A stretch of 64,000 nucleotides of DNA from Aeromonas salmonicida subsp. salmonicida (lineage in GTDB: Bacteria > Pseudomonadota > Gammaproteobacteria > Enterobacterales > Aeromonadaceae): contig NZ_LSGW01000071.1 in NCBI RefSeq assembly GCF_001643305.1, positions 1-64,000 of the forward strand. Direction: 5' to 3'. Made by a program: the position numbers and the translations under genes. Below are positions 28,496 through 37,319 of this stretch, piece by piece; position 1 is the stretch's first letter, and the number at the start of each line of letters is the position of its first letter. Below the pieces are notes generated by a model. That model had not been told where the DNA came from. It ran no database searches and worked only from the letters and a program-made list of their open reading frames with translations.

Positions 28496-28526
28496 GGATG
28501 CAAGATAGTCGTTGAGCCTAGCCGAG

Positions 28527-29405
28527 ATGTATAGACTCCTGTTTCTGACCCTCTGCCTTTTCCTCCCTTCCATTCTGATGGCAGCCACCCGTTTCACCTA
28601 CATCAGCCCGGAGAGCGAACGGGATCCCCGCATGACCTATGACAGAGAGCTGCTACGGCTGGCGCTCGACAAAACCCGCGACATGTTTGGTGACTATGAG
28701 CTGGTGCCCGCCCCCATCATGACCAAGGACAGAGCGCGCCTCAGCCTGCAATTCAACAGCTTTACCAACCTGTTCGTCATGGACAGTTACAGCAGCAGGC
28801 GCAATGGGAAGGGGCTGGCCTATGTGCGCTTTCCCATTCATCTGGGCATCGTCAGCTACCGCATCTGCTTCGTCAGCCCCCGGCAGCAGGCTGCCATGGC
28901 TGGGGTAACCGATCTGGACGGGTTGCGCCGTTTCACCTTTGGCCAGGGCAAAGGCTGGCTGGATGTGGAGATACTGCGCCATGCAGGTCTCAAGGTCGTG
29001 GAGGTGGTGAGTTACGAGATGCTGTTCAAAATGGCGGCTCGTGGCCGTTTCGATCTCTTGTGCCGCGGCGCGAGCGAATTGCGCAGCGAACAGCTTACCC
29101 ACAAGGACGTTGCGAACCTGCTGGTAGACGACCATCTGCTGCTCTACTACCCGCTACCTCGGCTCTTTTACACCAACATGGCAAATGGTAATGCCCTGAA
29201 ACGGGTAGAGGTCGGCCTGCACCGGGCATGGCAGGACGGATCCCTGCAAGCGCTGTGGCGCCACAGCTTCGGCCCCGCCATCGCCTTTGCCGGGCTCAAG
29301 CAGCTGCGCATGCTGCGACTGGAAAACCCCTTCCTCGCGGGGATCAACTTCGACTATCTCCCCTACTTCTACAACCCCATGACGGATCGCTTCGGCAAAG
29401 ACTGA
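28527..29405 (+). CDS. Secreted solute-binding-like protein, paralogue 1
   Basis: 292 residues from ATG 28527. Signal peptide of about 19 residues (MYRLLFLTLCLFLPSILMA-A). The mature part begins with the motif YISPESERDPRMTYDRELLRLALDKTR and reads like a type II periplasmic binding protein related to the amino-acid-binding (SBP_bac_3) family: a first lobe, a hinge near VRFPIHLGIVSYRICFVSP, a second lobe with GQGKGWLDVEILRHAG and a Cys in FDLLCRG. Two close relatives lie at 31541 and 32533. No permease or ATPase gene is nearby, so it may act in sensing rather than uptake; ligand unknown. Confidence 0.7.
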   Translation: MYRLLFLTLCLFLPSILMAATRFTYISPESERDPRMTYDRELLRLALDKTRDMFGDYELVPAPIMTKDRARLSLQFNSFTNLFVMDSYSSRRNGKGLAYVRFPIHLGIVSYRICFVSPRQQAAMAGVTDLDGLRRFTFGQGKGWLDVEILRHAGLKVVEVVSYEMLFKMAARGRFDLLCRGASELRSEQLTHKDVANLLVDDHLLLYYPLPRLFYTNMANGNALKRVEVGLHRAWQDGSLQALWRHSFGPAIAFAGLKQLRMLRLENPFLAGINFDYLPYFYNPMTDRFGKD

Positions 29406-29413
29406 GCACGATT

Positions 29414-30281
29414 TCAGCCCTGCTCGCTGCAGAGCGCGAGCCAGGCTTCGGCGGTGCGGGAGAGATAGCGATCGCTCGGCCAGATCACCCCGAGCCGCCA
29501 GCTGAGTTCAGGCAAAAGCGGCCGCAGCACCAGCCCGTCCGGTGTCAACCGACGGCAGATGGGTTCGGGCAAAAAGGCGACGCCCATGCCGCTGCGCACC
29601 ATGGCGGTGAGAAAATCCCACTGGCTGCTGCGGGCCGCCACCTGGGGCACGAAGCCCGCCTGCTGGCATGCCTTCTCCAGCCGCTCGCTCAGGGTGAAGG
29701 CCTGGGTGTAGAGCAGGAAGGGTTCATCACGCAAATCCTCCAGCCGGATCTCGCGGCATGCGCGGCAGGTCCGGCAGCACTACCTGAATGGGATACTGAT
29801 CCAGCTCCAGCGCGCTCAGGGCGCCCCCCTCCCGGGTTGGCAGCATGGTGATGGCAAGATCCAGCTCCCCCGCCAGCACAGCCTGCTCGATGCGCCGACC
29901 GCCATATTCGACGATGGAGAGCTCCACCTTGGGGTAGCGGCTGCGATAGGTACGAATGAGATCCGCATAGACGTGGCCCACCATGGGCGGTATGCCGAGA
30001 GCCAACCGGCCAAATTGCAGGCTCTGCAGATCGGCGAGTTCCGCCTCCAGCTGCTGCATCTCGGCCAGTATGGTCTGGGCCCGATTGAACAGCACCTGGC
30101 CGCTGTCGGTCAGGGTGAAGCGGCGCCCCTCGCGGTTGAGCAAGGGTTGGCCCAGCTCCTCCTCGATATTGCGGATCATCTTGCTGATGGTGGGCTGGGT
30201 AACGAACAGCTTCTCGGAGGCGCGGGTGAAGCTTTGCTCCCGCACCAGTTCCACAAAGTAACGCAGAGCTCGGATATCCAT
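29414..30281 (-). pseudogene. LysR-type regulator, frameshifted (probable CidR-like regulator of the divergent yohJK pair)
   Basis: The N-terminal frame from ATG 30281 (MDIRALRYFVELVREQSFTR, a LysR helix-turn-helix, then the effector domain) runs to a stop at 29727. The C-terminal part (RDEPFLLYTQAF to LALCSEQG) continues in another frame down to 29414. The two meet around 29745-29765: skipping one base near ATGCCGCGAG (an extra C) restores PRMREIRLEDLRDEPF, a normal LysR sequence. So it is one gene of about 288 residues with a single-base insertion, or a sequencing error. Position and orientation opposite a cidAB-type operon match known LysR regulators of these genes. Confidence 0.8.
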
Positions 30282-30308
30282 GGTGATCTCTATGCTGGCT
30301 GGAACCTT

Positions 30309-30331
30309 AATCATGCCTCTTTGGCATGATT
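30309..30331. promoter_or_regulatory. Palindromic operator between lysR and yohJK
   Basis: AATCATGCC-TCTTT-GGCATGATT is a perfect 9-bp inverted repeat with a 5-base centre and contains the T-N11-A type symmetry of LysR sites. It lies 28 bases from the lysR start and 77 bases before yohJ; a -10-like TATACT follows at 30373-30378. Confidence 0.65.
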
Positions 30332-30407
30332 TTGATAATTTAAATTCATTTTTTGCAGGTTTTGCCTGTCTCTATACTGTGAGCCAGTTCACAGAAAGAC
30401 ACCCATC

Positions 30408-30800
30408 ATGAAAGCCCTCTGCATTCGCTGGTTCCAGACTCCCTTTCAAATCGCCCTGCTGGCCGCCATCTGGCTGCTGGCCGATGCGGCGGTACGTACC
30501 TTCCATTTGCCGCTGCCCGCCAACCTCACCGGCATGCTGGCGCTGCTGGTCCTGATCCTGCTCGGCGTCCAGTGGTTCAGCGCCGGTGCCCGCTGGCTGC
30601 TGGCCGAGATGCTGCTGTTCTTCGTGCCGGCCGTGGTGGCCGTGGTCAACTATCAGGACCTGCTGTTGCAGGAGGGGTGGCGCATCATGCTGGTCTTGCT
30701 GATCAGCACCACTCTGGTGCTGGGCACCACTGCGTTGGTGGTGGACAGGGTCTATCGCCTCGAACTGAAACTCGCCCGCCGGAGTCGCCGCCATGTCTGA
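30408..30800 (+). CDS. yohJ: CidA/LrgA family holin-like protein (YohJ type)
   Basis: 130 residues with four hydrophobic segments. Conserved LrgA/CidA features: LPLPANLTGMLALLVLILLG (the P-x-N/S-x-x-G-M motif), FFVPAVVAVVNY and a basic C-terminus. In Staphylococcus these proteins tune murein hydrolase activity and cell lysis; related pairs are now linked to export of pyruvate, acetate or other small molecules. It overlaps the next gene by eight bases. Divergent from the broken LysR gene. Confidence 0.88.
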   Translation: MKALCIRWFQTPFQIALLAAIWLLADAAVRTFHLPLPANLTGMLALLVLILLGVQWFSAGARWLLAEMLLFFVPAVVAVVNYQDLLLQEGWRIMLVLLISTTLVLGTTALVVDRVYRLELKLARRSRRHV

Positions 30801-31482
30801 TACCCTGCTCGGCCTGCTCTGCTTCGCCCTTACCCTGCTGTTCTATTACGCCAGCAAATGGCTCTATGGTCGTAAGCGCATACTGCCCCTGATGCCGCTG
30901 CTGCTGGCGCCCACCCTGCTGGTCGCCGTGGTGCTGCTGTTTCACATCCCCTATCAGGACTACATGGCTCAGTCCCACTGGCTGCTCTGGTTGCTGGGAC
31001 CGGCCACCGTCGCCTTCGCCGTGCCCGTCTACGAGAATCGCCAGCTGATCCACCGGCACTGGCTCTCCCTCTCGGTAGGCGTCGTCGCCTCCGTCATCAT
31101 GGCTGTGGGCAGCACAGTGCTGCTGGCGCGCTGGCTGCACCTCTCCGACATGTTGCAGCGCAGCCTGGCGATGCGCTCCATCACCACACCGTTCGCGGTG
31201 GAAGCGACCCGCGCCATCGGCGGCCAGACCGATCTCACTGCGCTGTTTGTGGTGCTGACCGGGGTGATCGGCATGGCGGTGGGGGAGAGCGTGCTCACCC
31301 TGCTCGCCATTCGCAGCCGCCTCGGCAAGGGGGCCGGTTTCGGCGCCTCGGCCCATGGCGCCGGTACCGCCAAGGCGTACCAGATGGGTAACGAGGAGGG
31401 CGTCGTCTCCAGCATGGTAATGATGATAGCGGGCATGGTGACGGTGCTGCTCGCCCCCTTGCTCGGCCGGATGTTCTGGTAG
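30793..31482 (+). CDS. yohK: CidB/LrgB family membrane protein (YohK type)
   Basis: 229 residues, the length of E. coli YohK, with about six to seven membrane segments. Family hallmarks: LGPATVAFAVPVYENR, RSITTPFAVEATRAIGG, and FGASAHGAGTAKAYQMGNEEGVVSSMVMM with the conserved His-Gly-x-Gly. It works with the CidA-type partner upstream, with which it overlaps. Followed after 58 bases by a paralogue of the gene at 28527, so the pair and its regulator look inserted inside a row of solute-binding-like genes. Confidence 0.88.
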   Translation: MSDTLLGLLCFALTLLFYYASKWLYGRKRILPLMPLLLAPTLLVAVVLLFHIPYQDYMAQSHWLLWLLGPATVAFAVPVYENRQLIHRHWLSLSVGVVASVIMAVGSTVLLARWLHLSDMLQRSLAMRSITTPFAVEATRAIGGQTDLTALFVVLTGVIGMAVGESVLTLLAIRSRLGKGAGFGASAHGAGTAKAYQMGNEEGVVSSMVMMIAGMVTVLLAPLLGRMFW

Positions 31483-31540
31483 CACGGGCAAACAGGCTGG
31501 GCACACTACACTCAAACAAGTGTGTGTCTGGAAACATCGC

Positions 31541-32455
31541 ATGATCCGTTATGGCCTGTTCTCGTTCTGGTTGCTGCTTGGCAACCTGCTGCTGACCCAG
31601 CCCTTGCTGGCGGTCGAGATTTTTACGCATGCCAGCCCGGAGAGCGAACAGGACAAGCGGGCATCTTATTACCGTGACCTGCTGCAGCTGACTCTGGATA
31701 AAACCCGTGACAGCTACGGCGAGTATGAACTGCAGGCCGCGCCGCCCATGAATCGGGTACGGCTGCGGCTAGCCATACAGCAGGGAAGCTATCCCAACTT
31801 TTTTGCGGTGGATAGCCAGCGCCCGGCCAGTGAAGCCGAGTCTCTCGACTATGTTCCCTTCCCGGTAGACCTCGGCATACTGAGTTATCGGATCTGTTTT
31901 GTCAGTCCCCAGCGTCAACAAGCACTAGCCAGACTGACCCGCCTTGATGAGTTGAAAAGCTTCCTCCATGGCCAGGGGCGAGGCTGGCAGGATGTCACCA
32001 TTTTGCGTCATGCAGGCATGCGAGTGCAGGAGGTCGACAACTACGAGCGCCTGTTCAAGCTGGTAGAGCGGGGCCGGATCGACCTGTTCTGCCGGGGGGC
32101 CAACGAGCTGCTTACCGAGCTGGAAACCCACAGGGATCTCACCCGCCTCACTGTCGATCAACACATAGCCCTCCACTATCCCTTCATCCACCTCTTCTAT
32201 ACCCACAAGGGGAACAAGCACGCCCTCAAACGCATCCAGACAGGACTGTTACTGGCCTGGCAAGATGGCTCCTTGCAGACGCTCTGGCTCAAGACCTTCA
32301 AGCCTGCCCTCGACTTTGCCAGACTGGATAAGCGACGGCTGTTCCGGTTGGACAATCCGCAACTCCGGGAGTTGGAGATTGACTACCGCGACTACACCTA
32401 CGATCCGCTCAGGGGCACCTTTGGCTCAGGAGGCACGAGAAACGGCGAGCCCTGA
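31541..32455 (+). CDS. Secreted solute-binding-like protein, paralogue 2
   Basis: 304 residues from ATG 31541, with an upstream GTG possible at 31520. Signal peptide of about 25 residues ending QPLLA-VEIF. Shares with the other two paralogues the ASPESEQDKRASYYRDLLQLTLDKTRD start, VPFPVDLGILSYRICFVSPQ and LAWQDGSLQTLWLKTFKPAL. It is the most divergent of the three: the conserved ERDPR..YDRELL is changed to EQDKR..YYRDLL and GQGKGWLD to GQGRGWQD. Periplasmic; ligand unknown; no transporter partner. Confidence 0.7.
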   Translation: MIRYGLFSFWLLLGNLLLTQPLLAVEIFTHASPESEQDKRASYYRDLLQLTLDKTRDSYGEYELQAAPPMNRVRLRLAIQQGSYPNFFAVDSQRPASEAESLDYVPFPVDLGILSYRICFVSPQRQQALARLTRLDELKSFLHGQGRGWQDVTILRHAGMRVQEVDNYERLFKLVERGRIDLFCRGANELLTELETHRDLTRLTVDQHIALHYPFIHLFYTHKGNKHALKRIQTGLLLAWQDGSLQTLWLKTFKPALDFARLDKRRLFRLDNPQLRELEIDYRDYTYDPLRGTFGSGGTRNGEP

Positions 32456-32532
32456 CGCCAGGTGACACAGACGCAGTAACACGGCCGCAGCCACTATATT
32501 CAGAAGAGTCTATTTTTCGACAGGAGGTCGTG

Positions 32533-33417
32533 ATGATCTGGTTCTCTCTGCTTGTCCTCTTGCTGACCCTGTCAGCGCAGGCTGCCACACCGACTCTGTT
32601 CACCCACATGAGCCCGGAGAGTGAACGGGATCCCAGAGTCACCTATGACCGTGAACTGCTGCGACTGGCGCTGGAGAAGACTCGCGCCAGCCATGGTGAC
32701 TTTCAATTGCGAGCCGCCCCCCCCATGACATTGGCCAGGATGTGGATCAGCCTGCGCTTCAACCACTATCCCAACCTGTTTGCCATGGACAGCTACCGCT
32801 CAGACCGTGACATGACGGGGGTCGACTATGTTCGTTTCCCCATCCATCTCGGGATCGTCAGCTACCGCATCTGCTTCGTCAGCCCCCAACAGCAGGCAGC
32901 CGTCGCCAGCGTCACCACACTGGATCAGCTGAAGAAGTTTACTCTCGGCCAGGGCAAGGGTTGGCTCGATGTACAGATCCTGAGGCAGGCAGGGTTCAAG
33001 GTACAGGAAGTAGAAGGCTATGAACTGCTGTTCAAGATGGTGGCACGCGGTCGCTTCGATCTCTTCTGTCGCGGGATCAACGAGTTGCCGCAGGAGAAAC
33101 TGAACCACAAGGAGATCAGGGACCTGGTCATGGATGAGAGCATAGCCCTCTACTATCCCCTGCCCCGGGTCTTCTTCGCCCACAATGCCAATCGGGAGGC
33201 CATACAGAGAGTAGAGGCCGGGCTGAAAGCTGCCTGGCAAGACGGTTCGTTGCAAACCCTCTGGCTCAACACCTTCAAACCTTCCCTCACCTTCGCCCAC
33301 CTCGATACACGCCGCCTGTTTCGGCTTGAGAACCCCTTCATCAAGGGGATAGGCTTCAACTACCAGGCTTACTTCTACGATCCGGTCCACAGTCGGTTCG
33401 GGCCGGGCGAGCCATAG
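32533..33417 (+). CDS. Secreted solute-binding-like protein, paralogue 3
   Basis: 294 residues from ATG 32533, with AGGAGG five bases upstream. Signal peptide MIWFSLLVLLLTLSAQA-A. Closest to paralogue 1: both have SPESERDPR, TYDRELLRLAL, VRFPIHLGIVSYRICFVSP, LGQGKGWLDV and MVARGRFDLFCRG. The 77-base gap to paralogue 2 contains TATATT 36 bases before the start, so it may have its own promoter. Terminator downstream. Function unknown beyond likely periplasmic ligand binding. Confidence 0.7.
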   Translation: MIWFSLLVLLLTLSAQAATPTLFTHMSPESERDPRVTYDRELLRLALEKTRASHGDFQLRAAPPMTLARMWISLRFNHYPNLFAMDSYRSDRDMTGVDYVRFPIHLGIVSYRICFVSPQQQAAVASVTTLDQLKKFTLGQGKGWLDVQILRQAGFKVQEVEGYELLFKMVARGRFDLFCRGINELPQEKLNHKEIRDLVMDESIALYYPLPRVFFAHNANREAIQRVEAGLKAAWQDGSLQTLWLNTFKPSLTFAHLDTRRLFRLENPFIKGIGFNYQAYFYDPVHSRFGPGEP

Positions 33418-33420
33418 CAA

Positions 33421-33450
33421 GAGGGCGCCAACCGGGCGCCCTCTGTTTAT
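33421..33450 (+). terminator. Terminator of the third paralogue
   Basis: GAGGGCGCC-AACC-GGGCGCCCTC stem followed by TGTTTATTT. Confidence 0.75.
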
Positions 33451-33503
33451 TTGCGGTGACAGCGCCAGATCCGAGCGCCACTTTCCCCACCTTAGCGATC
33501 TTC

Positions 33504-35957
33504 TCAGAGGCTAGTGCAGATCTGCCACAGGTCATACTGGATAGCGGCGGCCGTCACTTCACGCCCTGCCCCCGGTCCCTGTATCACCAGCGGGTTGGTA
33601 CGATAGCTGTCGCTCTCGATGGCGAACACGTTGTCACAAGGCAGCAAATTGGCGAACGGGTGGTGAGGCTCCAGCGCCTCCAGCCCGACCCTGGCCTTGC
33701 CATCGTGCTCGAAGCGGGCGACGTAGCGCAGCACCTTGCCAACCCGACGCGCACCTTCAAATGCGGTCTGGATCGGGTCATCCAGCTCTTTGAGCCTGTC
33801 CATGAACTGATCCGTGCTCACCTTGCGCAGTGTCACCGGCACCAGGTTTTCCAGTTCGATATCGGCGGAATCCAGCTCGAAACCCGCCTCCCGCGCCAGG
33901 ATCAGCAACTTGCGGCGCACATCCTGACCGGAGAGATCCTCGCGGGGATCCGGCTCGGTCAGGCCGTGCTGCCACGCCTCGTCCACCAGCTCGGAGAAGG
34001 GGCGAGTGCCGTCATACTGCTGGAACAGCCAGGAGAGGGTGCCGGAGAAAATACCCGAGACCCCCTGAATGCGGTCGCCGCTCTGGCGCAGCATCTGGAT
34101 GCTGGACTGGATCGGCAGCCCGGCGCCCACGGTGGCGTTGTAGCGCCACTGCACCTGATGATCGCGGCAGGTCTGCTTGATGCGCTGGTAGAACTCGCTC
34201 TCGGCGGCACCGGCAAACTTGTTGGCGGCGATGATGTGAATACCGAGCTGGGCAAAATCCGGGTAGTAGCGACTCACCGTCTCGCTGGCGGTCAAGTCCA
34301 GGGCAATCAGCGTATCGAAACTGTGCTGCTCCAGCTGGGTCAGCAGTTCGGGCCAGATCAGCGGTTTGGGGTTGAATTTGTCCTGCACCTTGAGGGGATC
34401 CAGCCCCTCTTCGTCCAGCAGCCCCCCTTCCGAGCTGAACACCCCGTACAGGGTCAACGCCAGATTGAGCTCATGTTCGAGCCGCGCCTTCTCGCGGGCA
34501 TAGAGGGTGAGCCAGTGGCCGCCTATGTTGCCCTTGCCAAATACCACCAGCCCGACCCGGGTAGGGCGACTGAACAGGGCGCTGTGCAAGGCGATGAGCA
34601 GGGGCTCCAGCACCACCTGACGCAGCACGGCCACCAAGCTCAGGCCATCTCTGGCCACCTGCACGAACTCCAGCGGCTGATCCGCCAGCAACTGATAGAA
34701 GCGGTGACACTGCTCTGCGTTGTCGGTGACACCGGCGCCCACCAGGGCCACCAGACTGAACCCCTCTTTCTGGATGAGACCGGTGAAGCTGCCCTGCAGC
34801 TGGAAGTCACGCAGTATCTCGAACGCCCCTTCCGCCACTTCCAGGGTATAGGCCAGACGCAGCACCCGCCGATCAGGCTGGCGCTGCAGGGTGAGCGGAT
34901 TGAGGCGATGACGGGCCAGATGGGCTTCGATGGCCGCTACCGTCTGCTCATAGTGGGTCTGCGGCAACACTTTCAGCTCGATGAGAGCGATCTGATCCAC
35001 CGAAGAGACGATGCGGGCACCACCGGAGCGCGGTGCCCGGCGCAGTATGTGAGTGCAGCCCTCATCCGGGTTGTAGCTGCAGCGCAGGGTGAGACGCTGG
35101 CGACTGTCCGCCACCGGTTGCAGGGTACGGGAGTGCAGTACGGACGAACCGAGGCGAGCCAGCTCGTTTGCTTCTGCCAGACTGAGACGCTCCAGCAGGC
35201 GCGCCTCCTTCACTCGGCGCGGATCGGCGCTGTAGACACCGGCCACGTCGCTCCAGATGGTGGTGGATTCGCCATCAGCCAGGGCTGCCAAGAGGCTGGC
35301 GCTGTAGTCGGAGCCGTTGCGCCCGAGCAGCAGGGAGCGCCCCTCCATGTCGGCGGCGATGAAACCTGTCACCACGATGCGACCGGCATGTTCGGCCAGA
35401 CGGGCCTTGAGCAGTTCACTGGAAAGGGCTGTATCCACCTTGACCAGGGCACCATCCTCGGCACGCAGGAAGCTGCGGGCATCAAGCCAGATGGCCTTCT
35501 CACCGCGGCTGCTGAGCAGGGCGGCCAGCAGGCGCGCCGACCACACTTCGCCAAAGGCGAGCAGGCCGTTACGGGCGAAGCGGTCAAACTGCCCCTCCAG
35601 GGTCTTGGCGATCAGTTGCATGTCATCGGCCAGCTGCTGGCTGAGATCAAGCTGCAGCTCTCCCTCCAGCAGGCCATCGATCAGGCTCTGCTGATAAGCT
35701 TGCAGCGCAGAGATGGCTTCACCGGCCGCCTCATCCCCCGCATCGGCCAGCTCCACCAACTGGATCAAGCGGTTGGTGGTCTTGCCGGCGGCGGAGACCA
35801 CGACGAGCTCATCCCCGCCAACCTGCTGTTCGACGATAGCGGCGACCCGGCGATAGCAGACCGGATCCGCCAGACTGCTGCCACCGAACTTGTGTACCTG
35901 CCGCCGCTTCAACCCTGCTTGTGTTGCCACCGCTATATCTCCTTGCTGCTGTTCCAT
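33504..35957 (-). CDS. metL: Bifunctional aspartate kinase / homoserine dehydrogenase II (MetL)
   Basis: 817 residues, close to E. coli MetL. The N-terminal half is an aspartate kinase (VHKFGGSSLADPVCYRRVA near residue 21; GRNGSDYSASLLAAL and the ACT-like linker follow). The C-terminal half is homoserine dehydrogenase (VGLVVFGKGNIGGHWLTLY as dinucleotide-binding site, then LIALDLTASETVSRYY and NKFAGAA, and the substrate-binding DPREDLSGQDVRRKLLILARE). It supplies homoserine for methionine. The ATG shares one base with the metB stop (TAATG), so metB-metL is one coupled operon under MetJ control. Confidence 0.95.
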   Translation of the reverse strand: MEQQQGDIAVATQAGLKRRQVHKFGGSSLADPVCYRRVAAIVEQQVGGDELVVVSAAGKTTNRLIQLVELADAGDEAAGEAISALQAYQQSLIDGLLEGELQLDLSQQLADDMQLIAKTLEGQFDRFARNGLLAFGEVWSARLLAALLSSRGEKAIWLDARSFLRAEDGALVKVDTALSSELLKARLAEHAGRIVVTGFIAADMEGRSLLLGRNGSDYSASLLAALADGESTTIWSDVAGVYSADPRRVKEARLLERLSLAEANELARLGSSVLHSRTLQPVADSRQRLTLRCSYNPDEGCTHILRRAPRSGGARIVSSVDQIALIELKVLPQTHYEQTVAAIEAHLARHRLNPLTLQRQPDRRVLRLAYTLEVAEGAFEILRDFQLQGSFTGLIQKEGFSLVALVGAGVTDNAEQCHRFYQLLADQPLEFVQVARDGLSLVAVLRQVVLEPLLIALHSALFSRPTRVGLVVFGKGNIGGHWLTLYAREKARLEHELNLALTLYGVFSSEGGLLDEEGLDPLKVQDKFNPKPLIWPELLTQLEQHSFDTLIALDLTASETVSRYYPDFAQLGIHIIAANKFAGAAESEFYQRIKQTCRDHQVQWRYNATVGAGLPIQSSIQMLRQSGDRIQGVSGIFSGTLSWLFQQYDGTRPFSELVDEAWQHGLTEPDPREDLSGQDVRRKLLILAREAGFELDSADIELENLVPVTLRKVSTDQFMDRLKELDDPIQTAFEGARRVGKVLRYVARFEHDGKARVGLEALEPHHPFANLLPCDNVFAIESDSYRTNPLVIQGPGAGREVTAAAIQYDLWQICTSL

Positions 35958-37129
35958 TACTTCGCCACCTGTTCTGCCAGCTGCGCCTGTTCAAAAGCCT
36001 GAGCCAGATCGGCCACCAGATCTTCACCGTGTTCAATACCCACCGACAGACGCAGCAGCTGGGCGCTGATGCCCGCCGCCTGCTGCGCCGCAGGTGTCAT
36101 GGCCCTGTGGGTCATGCTGGCCGGATGGGCCACCAGACTCTCCACCCCGCCGAGAGACTCGGCTACCGAGAAGAGGGTAAGGGCCGCGAGGAAGGTGCGT
36201 AATCCCGCCTCGCTGCAATCGAGTTCAAAACTTAGCATGGCGCCGAAGCCGGACTGTTGACGGCGCGCAATATCATGGCCTGGATGGCTCTGCAGGCTGG
36301 GATGATAGATTTTTTTGACCAGCGGCTGTTGCTGCAGGAAGGCGAGAATGCGGTCCGTGTTCTCCTGATGGGCGCGCAATCTGGGAGCCAGGGTGCGCAG
36401 GCCGCGCAGGGTGAGGTAGGAGTCGAACGCCCCGGAGGTGAGTCCCAGACAGTTGGCCCACCACACCAGTGATTCAGCCAGCGCGGGATCCTTGGCAATG
36501 GCCACGCCCCCCACCACATCGGAGTGGCCATTGATGTACTTGGTGGTGGAGTGCACCACAACATCGGCACCCAGCGACAACGGCTGTTGCAGCAGCGGAG
36601 AGAGGAAGGTGTTGTCCACCACCACCTGGGCACCCACCTCATGGGAGGCGGCGGCGATGGCGGTGATGTCCACTACCCGCAGCAAGGGGTTGGAAGGGGT
36701 CTCCACCCACACCAGCGCCGGCTTCTGTGTCAGCGCCTCTGCCAGTGCGGCCTCATCACCCTGATCGACAAACTGCACCCGATAGTGGCCCTTGGCAGCC
36801 AGATACTCGAACAGGCGCCAGGTACCGCCGTAACAGTCGTGAGGGGCGATCAGCAGATCCCCCGCCTTGAGCAGAGCCGTGGTCACCAGATGGATGGCCC
36901 CCATGCCAGTGCCGGTTACAACGGCGCCAGCCCCCCCTTCCAGCGCCGCCAGGGCGTCCGCCAGATTGGTACGGGTCGGGTTGCCGGAGCGGGCATAATC
37001 GTATTGACGAGGCTCGCCAAAGTCGGCAAATGTGTAGTTGCTGGAGAGGTAAATGGGCGGCACCACGGCACCGTGCTGCGTGTCTGTTTCAATCCCGGTG
37101 CGTACCGCCAGGGTGGCCTTATGACTCAT
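35957..37129 (-). CDS. metB: Cystathionine gamma-synthase MetB
   Basis: 390 residues. A PLP enzyme that joins O-succinylhomoserine and cysteine to cystathionine. Seen: YDYARSGNPTRTNLADALAALEGG, LIAPHDCYGGTWRLFEYLA, VVDNTFLSPLLQQPLSLGADVV, and the PLP lysine in VVHSTTKYINGHSDVVGG near residue 200. The ribosome binding site AAGGAG is nine bases before the ATG. An 85-bp-upstream copy of the ribosome binding site and first codons forms a short leader ORF that runs into this gene. Divergent from metJ with met boxes between. Confidence 0.95.
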   Translation of the reverse strand: MSHKATLAVRTGIETDTQHGAVVPPIYLSSNYTFADFGEPRQYDYARSGNPTRTNLADALAALEGGAGAVVTGTGMGAIHLVTTALLKAGDLLIAPHDCYGGTWRLFEYLAAKGHYRVQFVDQGDEAALAEALTQKPALVWVETPSNPLLRVVDITAIAAASHEVGAQVVVDNTFLSPLLQQPLSLGADVVVHSTTKYINGHSDVVGGVAIAKDPALAESLVWWANCLGLTSGAFDSYLTLRGLRTLAPRLRAHQENTDRILAFLQQQPLVKKIYHPSLQSHPGHDIARRQQSGFGAMLSFELDCSEAGLRTFLAALTLFSVAESLGGVESLVAHPASMTHRAMTPAAQQAAGISAQLLRLSVGIEHGEDLVADLAQAFEQAQLAEQVAK

Positions 37130-37214
37130 GCTGCTCTCCTTGGCTTTGTGACTGGGCGATTGATCCGGCTCGATTTCCGATGCAACGTACCGGCAGGGTA
37201 GCCTTGTGGGTCAT
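37119..37214 (-). CDS. 31-residue leader ORF imitating the MetB N-terminus
   Basis: ATG at 37214 with AAGGAG nine bases upstream; reads MTHKATLPVRCIGNRAG and continues to a TAA at 37119, overlapping the first 11 bases of metB in another frame. MetB itself starts MSHKATLAVRTGIE. The duplicated block is AAGGAGAGC, the ATG and about 28 following bases. The ribosome binding site equals that of metB, so translation is likely, and ribosomes ending at 37119 would be close to the metB start. It could couple or damp metB translation. Confidence 0.55.
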   Translation of the reverse strand: MTHKATLPVRCIGNRAGSIAQSQSQGEQHES

Positions 37215-37319
37215 TTCCGCTCTCCTTGATGTGTCTCGGGACTGTGTCTGCGGTTTCTCTGCCACACTCATCCCCGCCATTGCTGGCTCATGGTGAACCA
37301 CACTACGCCACTGCAAAAA

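Noticed and set aside
33456-36002. 848-codon open frame on the plus strand opposite metL
   Set aside because: GC-rich antisense shadow of metL; no ribosome binding site or recognisable domain, while metL on the other strand is fully conserved.
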